NCBI GenBank assembly: GCA_964017235.1
Contig: OZ024936.1
Location: 51,697,028-51,761,027 of the forward strand
DNA length: 64,000 nucleotides
Direction: 5' to 3'
DNA from: Sabellastarte sp. h YS-2021
Taxonomy: Eukaryota; Annelida; Polychaeta; Sabellida; Sabellidae
Part shown: positions 63,150-64,000 of the stretch, piece after piece
How the letters are laid out: every line of letters begins with the position of its first letter
How positions within the stretch are numbered: position 1 is the stretch's first letter
Program-made: the position numbers and the translations under genes
Notes under the pieces: model-generated
What the model was told of the DNA's origin: nothing
Seen by the model: only the letters and a program-made list of their open reading frames with translations
Databases searched by the model: none

Positions 63150-63410
63150 GTATTGTATATTTATACTCAGTGCAATACTTCCTATATTGCATGACTCAAA
63201 GTGCTACTTGACCCCTCCCTATCGCACAATTACAGTCAAAACTCTAGTGACTGACATTCCTCTAACTGATAAACAGAATCTCAGGGATGACCATGTATCT
63301 GTGTCCCTTCATCCTAGCCACTATACATCTACCAGTATCTGGGATTAAACCCATGTCATCTGTGTTCCTACTTTAGTGTGGTACCCACTAGACCAAACTA
63401 GGTGAATCTG
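63150..63410 (-). mobile_element. SINE family A copy
   Basis: Inverted copy: TATACTCAGTGCAATACTTC, AGGGATGACCATGTATCT, GGGATTAAACCCATGTCATC and a head near CCACTAGACCA. Confidence 0.7.
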
Positions 63411-63714
63411 TCCGTATGTTTTCGAAGTTGAATATCTGATATCACAATAGAAACACAGATCATTATAGATGAAATAAGATAGATTGTAATGTTAAGTACA
63501 GTCAGATATGAACACAGAGGTGGTAATGGATCCAGAAAGTACTAGGAAAAATTAGAAACATGACCGTCCCTGGGCGAAAAAAAAACAGCATGACACATCC
63601 GTATTTAGGGTTTGTAAACAAGTAAAATTACCCAATTTATATTTCATCACAACGAATTCTGCACTGCAACAGAGAGAAAAATGATATGCTTAAAAATCGA
63701 GACTTAGTGGGTTT

Positions 63715-63945
63715 TAGGGTCATGGTGTTACAGCGGCAATCTGCTTGTTTCCCACCTCTGTGATCGGAGTTTGAATCCCATCCCATTGTCAAATGGGAAA
63801 GCTGATAGTTTTCTTTCCGATCCAGCCAGCATGTTACAGTGCAGAACCCTGACCAACTGTCATGTGCTGGTTTCATCAACCCTGCTAACTACCCAATATC
63901 ACAATATAACTGCAGGTACACACACATAAAAGTAAACAAATAAAT
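63715..63945 (+). mobile_element. SINE family B copy
   Basis: GGTCATGGTGTTACAGCGGC, GAGTTTGAATCCC, CAAATGGGAAAGCTGATAGT, CTGACCAACTGTCATGTGCT and a GTAAACAAATAAA tail. Confidence 0.75.
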
Positions 63946-64000
63946 TGATGGCCTTTTTTGAAGTAATGAACATTTACATTTTGTCGCAGTCTTTATTTAA

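Overview
This is a eukaryotic (animal) genomic window. It is AT-rich, with long introns, consensus GT-AG splice sites, tRNA-derived SINEs and many classes of transposable element. The best taxonomic clue is a gene that fuses a temptin-like module to a copper type II monooxygenase. I associate that architecture with molluscs and other lophotrochozoans, so a mollusc is my inference, not proven here.

Two host genes lie tail to tail. (1) On the + strand, 5179-36158, a temptin/DBH-like copper monooxygenase is visible as 11 phase-consistent exons (about 515 residues). Its first exons lie upstream or are not recognisable, and all six expected copper ligands are present. (2) On the - strand, 61374-46402, seven phase-consistent exons encode a 503-residue protein. 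It has an N-terminal CABIT-like region, a proline- and tyrosine-rich middle and a C-terminal SAM domain, so it resembles a GAREM-type adaptor.

Most of the rest is mobile DNA inside the introns. From left to right: a 1.5-kb TIR element inserted in an older decayed repeat (2067-3569); a decayed Tx1/L1-like LINE (about 6700-10190, -); a PIF/Harbinger element with an intact-looking DDE transposase (about 10525-15185); a decayed mirror-image Harbinger (about 20200-22850); a DIRS-like tyrosine-recombinase retrotransposon with inverted terminal repeats and an internal complementary region (26434-32605); LINE fragments (36880-38540, 40540-41130, 60090-60310); and a Penelope-like retroelement (50621-56202) in the third intron of the CABIT/SAM gene. 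The Penelope-like element carries a perfect 2,219-bp internal tandem duplication, a 15-bp target duplication and a 55-bp 5' inverted copy. Three SINE-like families and a recurrent 'CATAACCTCC' repeat are scattered between these.

The most unusual recurring pattern is tandem repeats anchored at exon edges in the monooxygenase gene. In two cases the repeat unit contains the splice donor or the exon start itself. I saw no prokaryotic operon, CRISPR array, rRNA or convincing functional tRNA gene. The most checkable novel points are the exon-edge repeats, the DIRS end lying about 28 nt from a splice acceptor, and the duplicated Penelope-like element.
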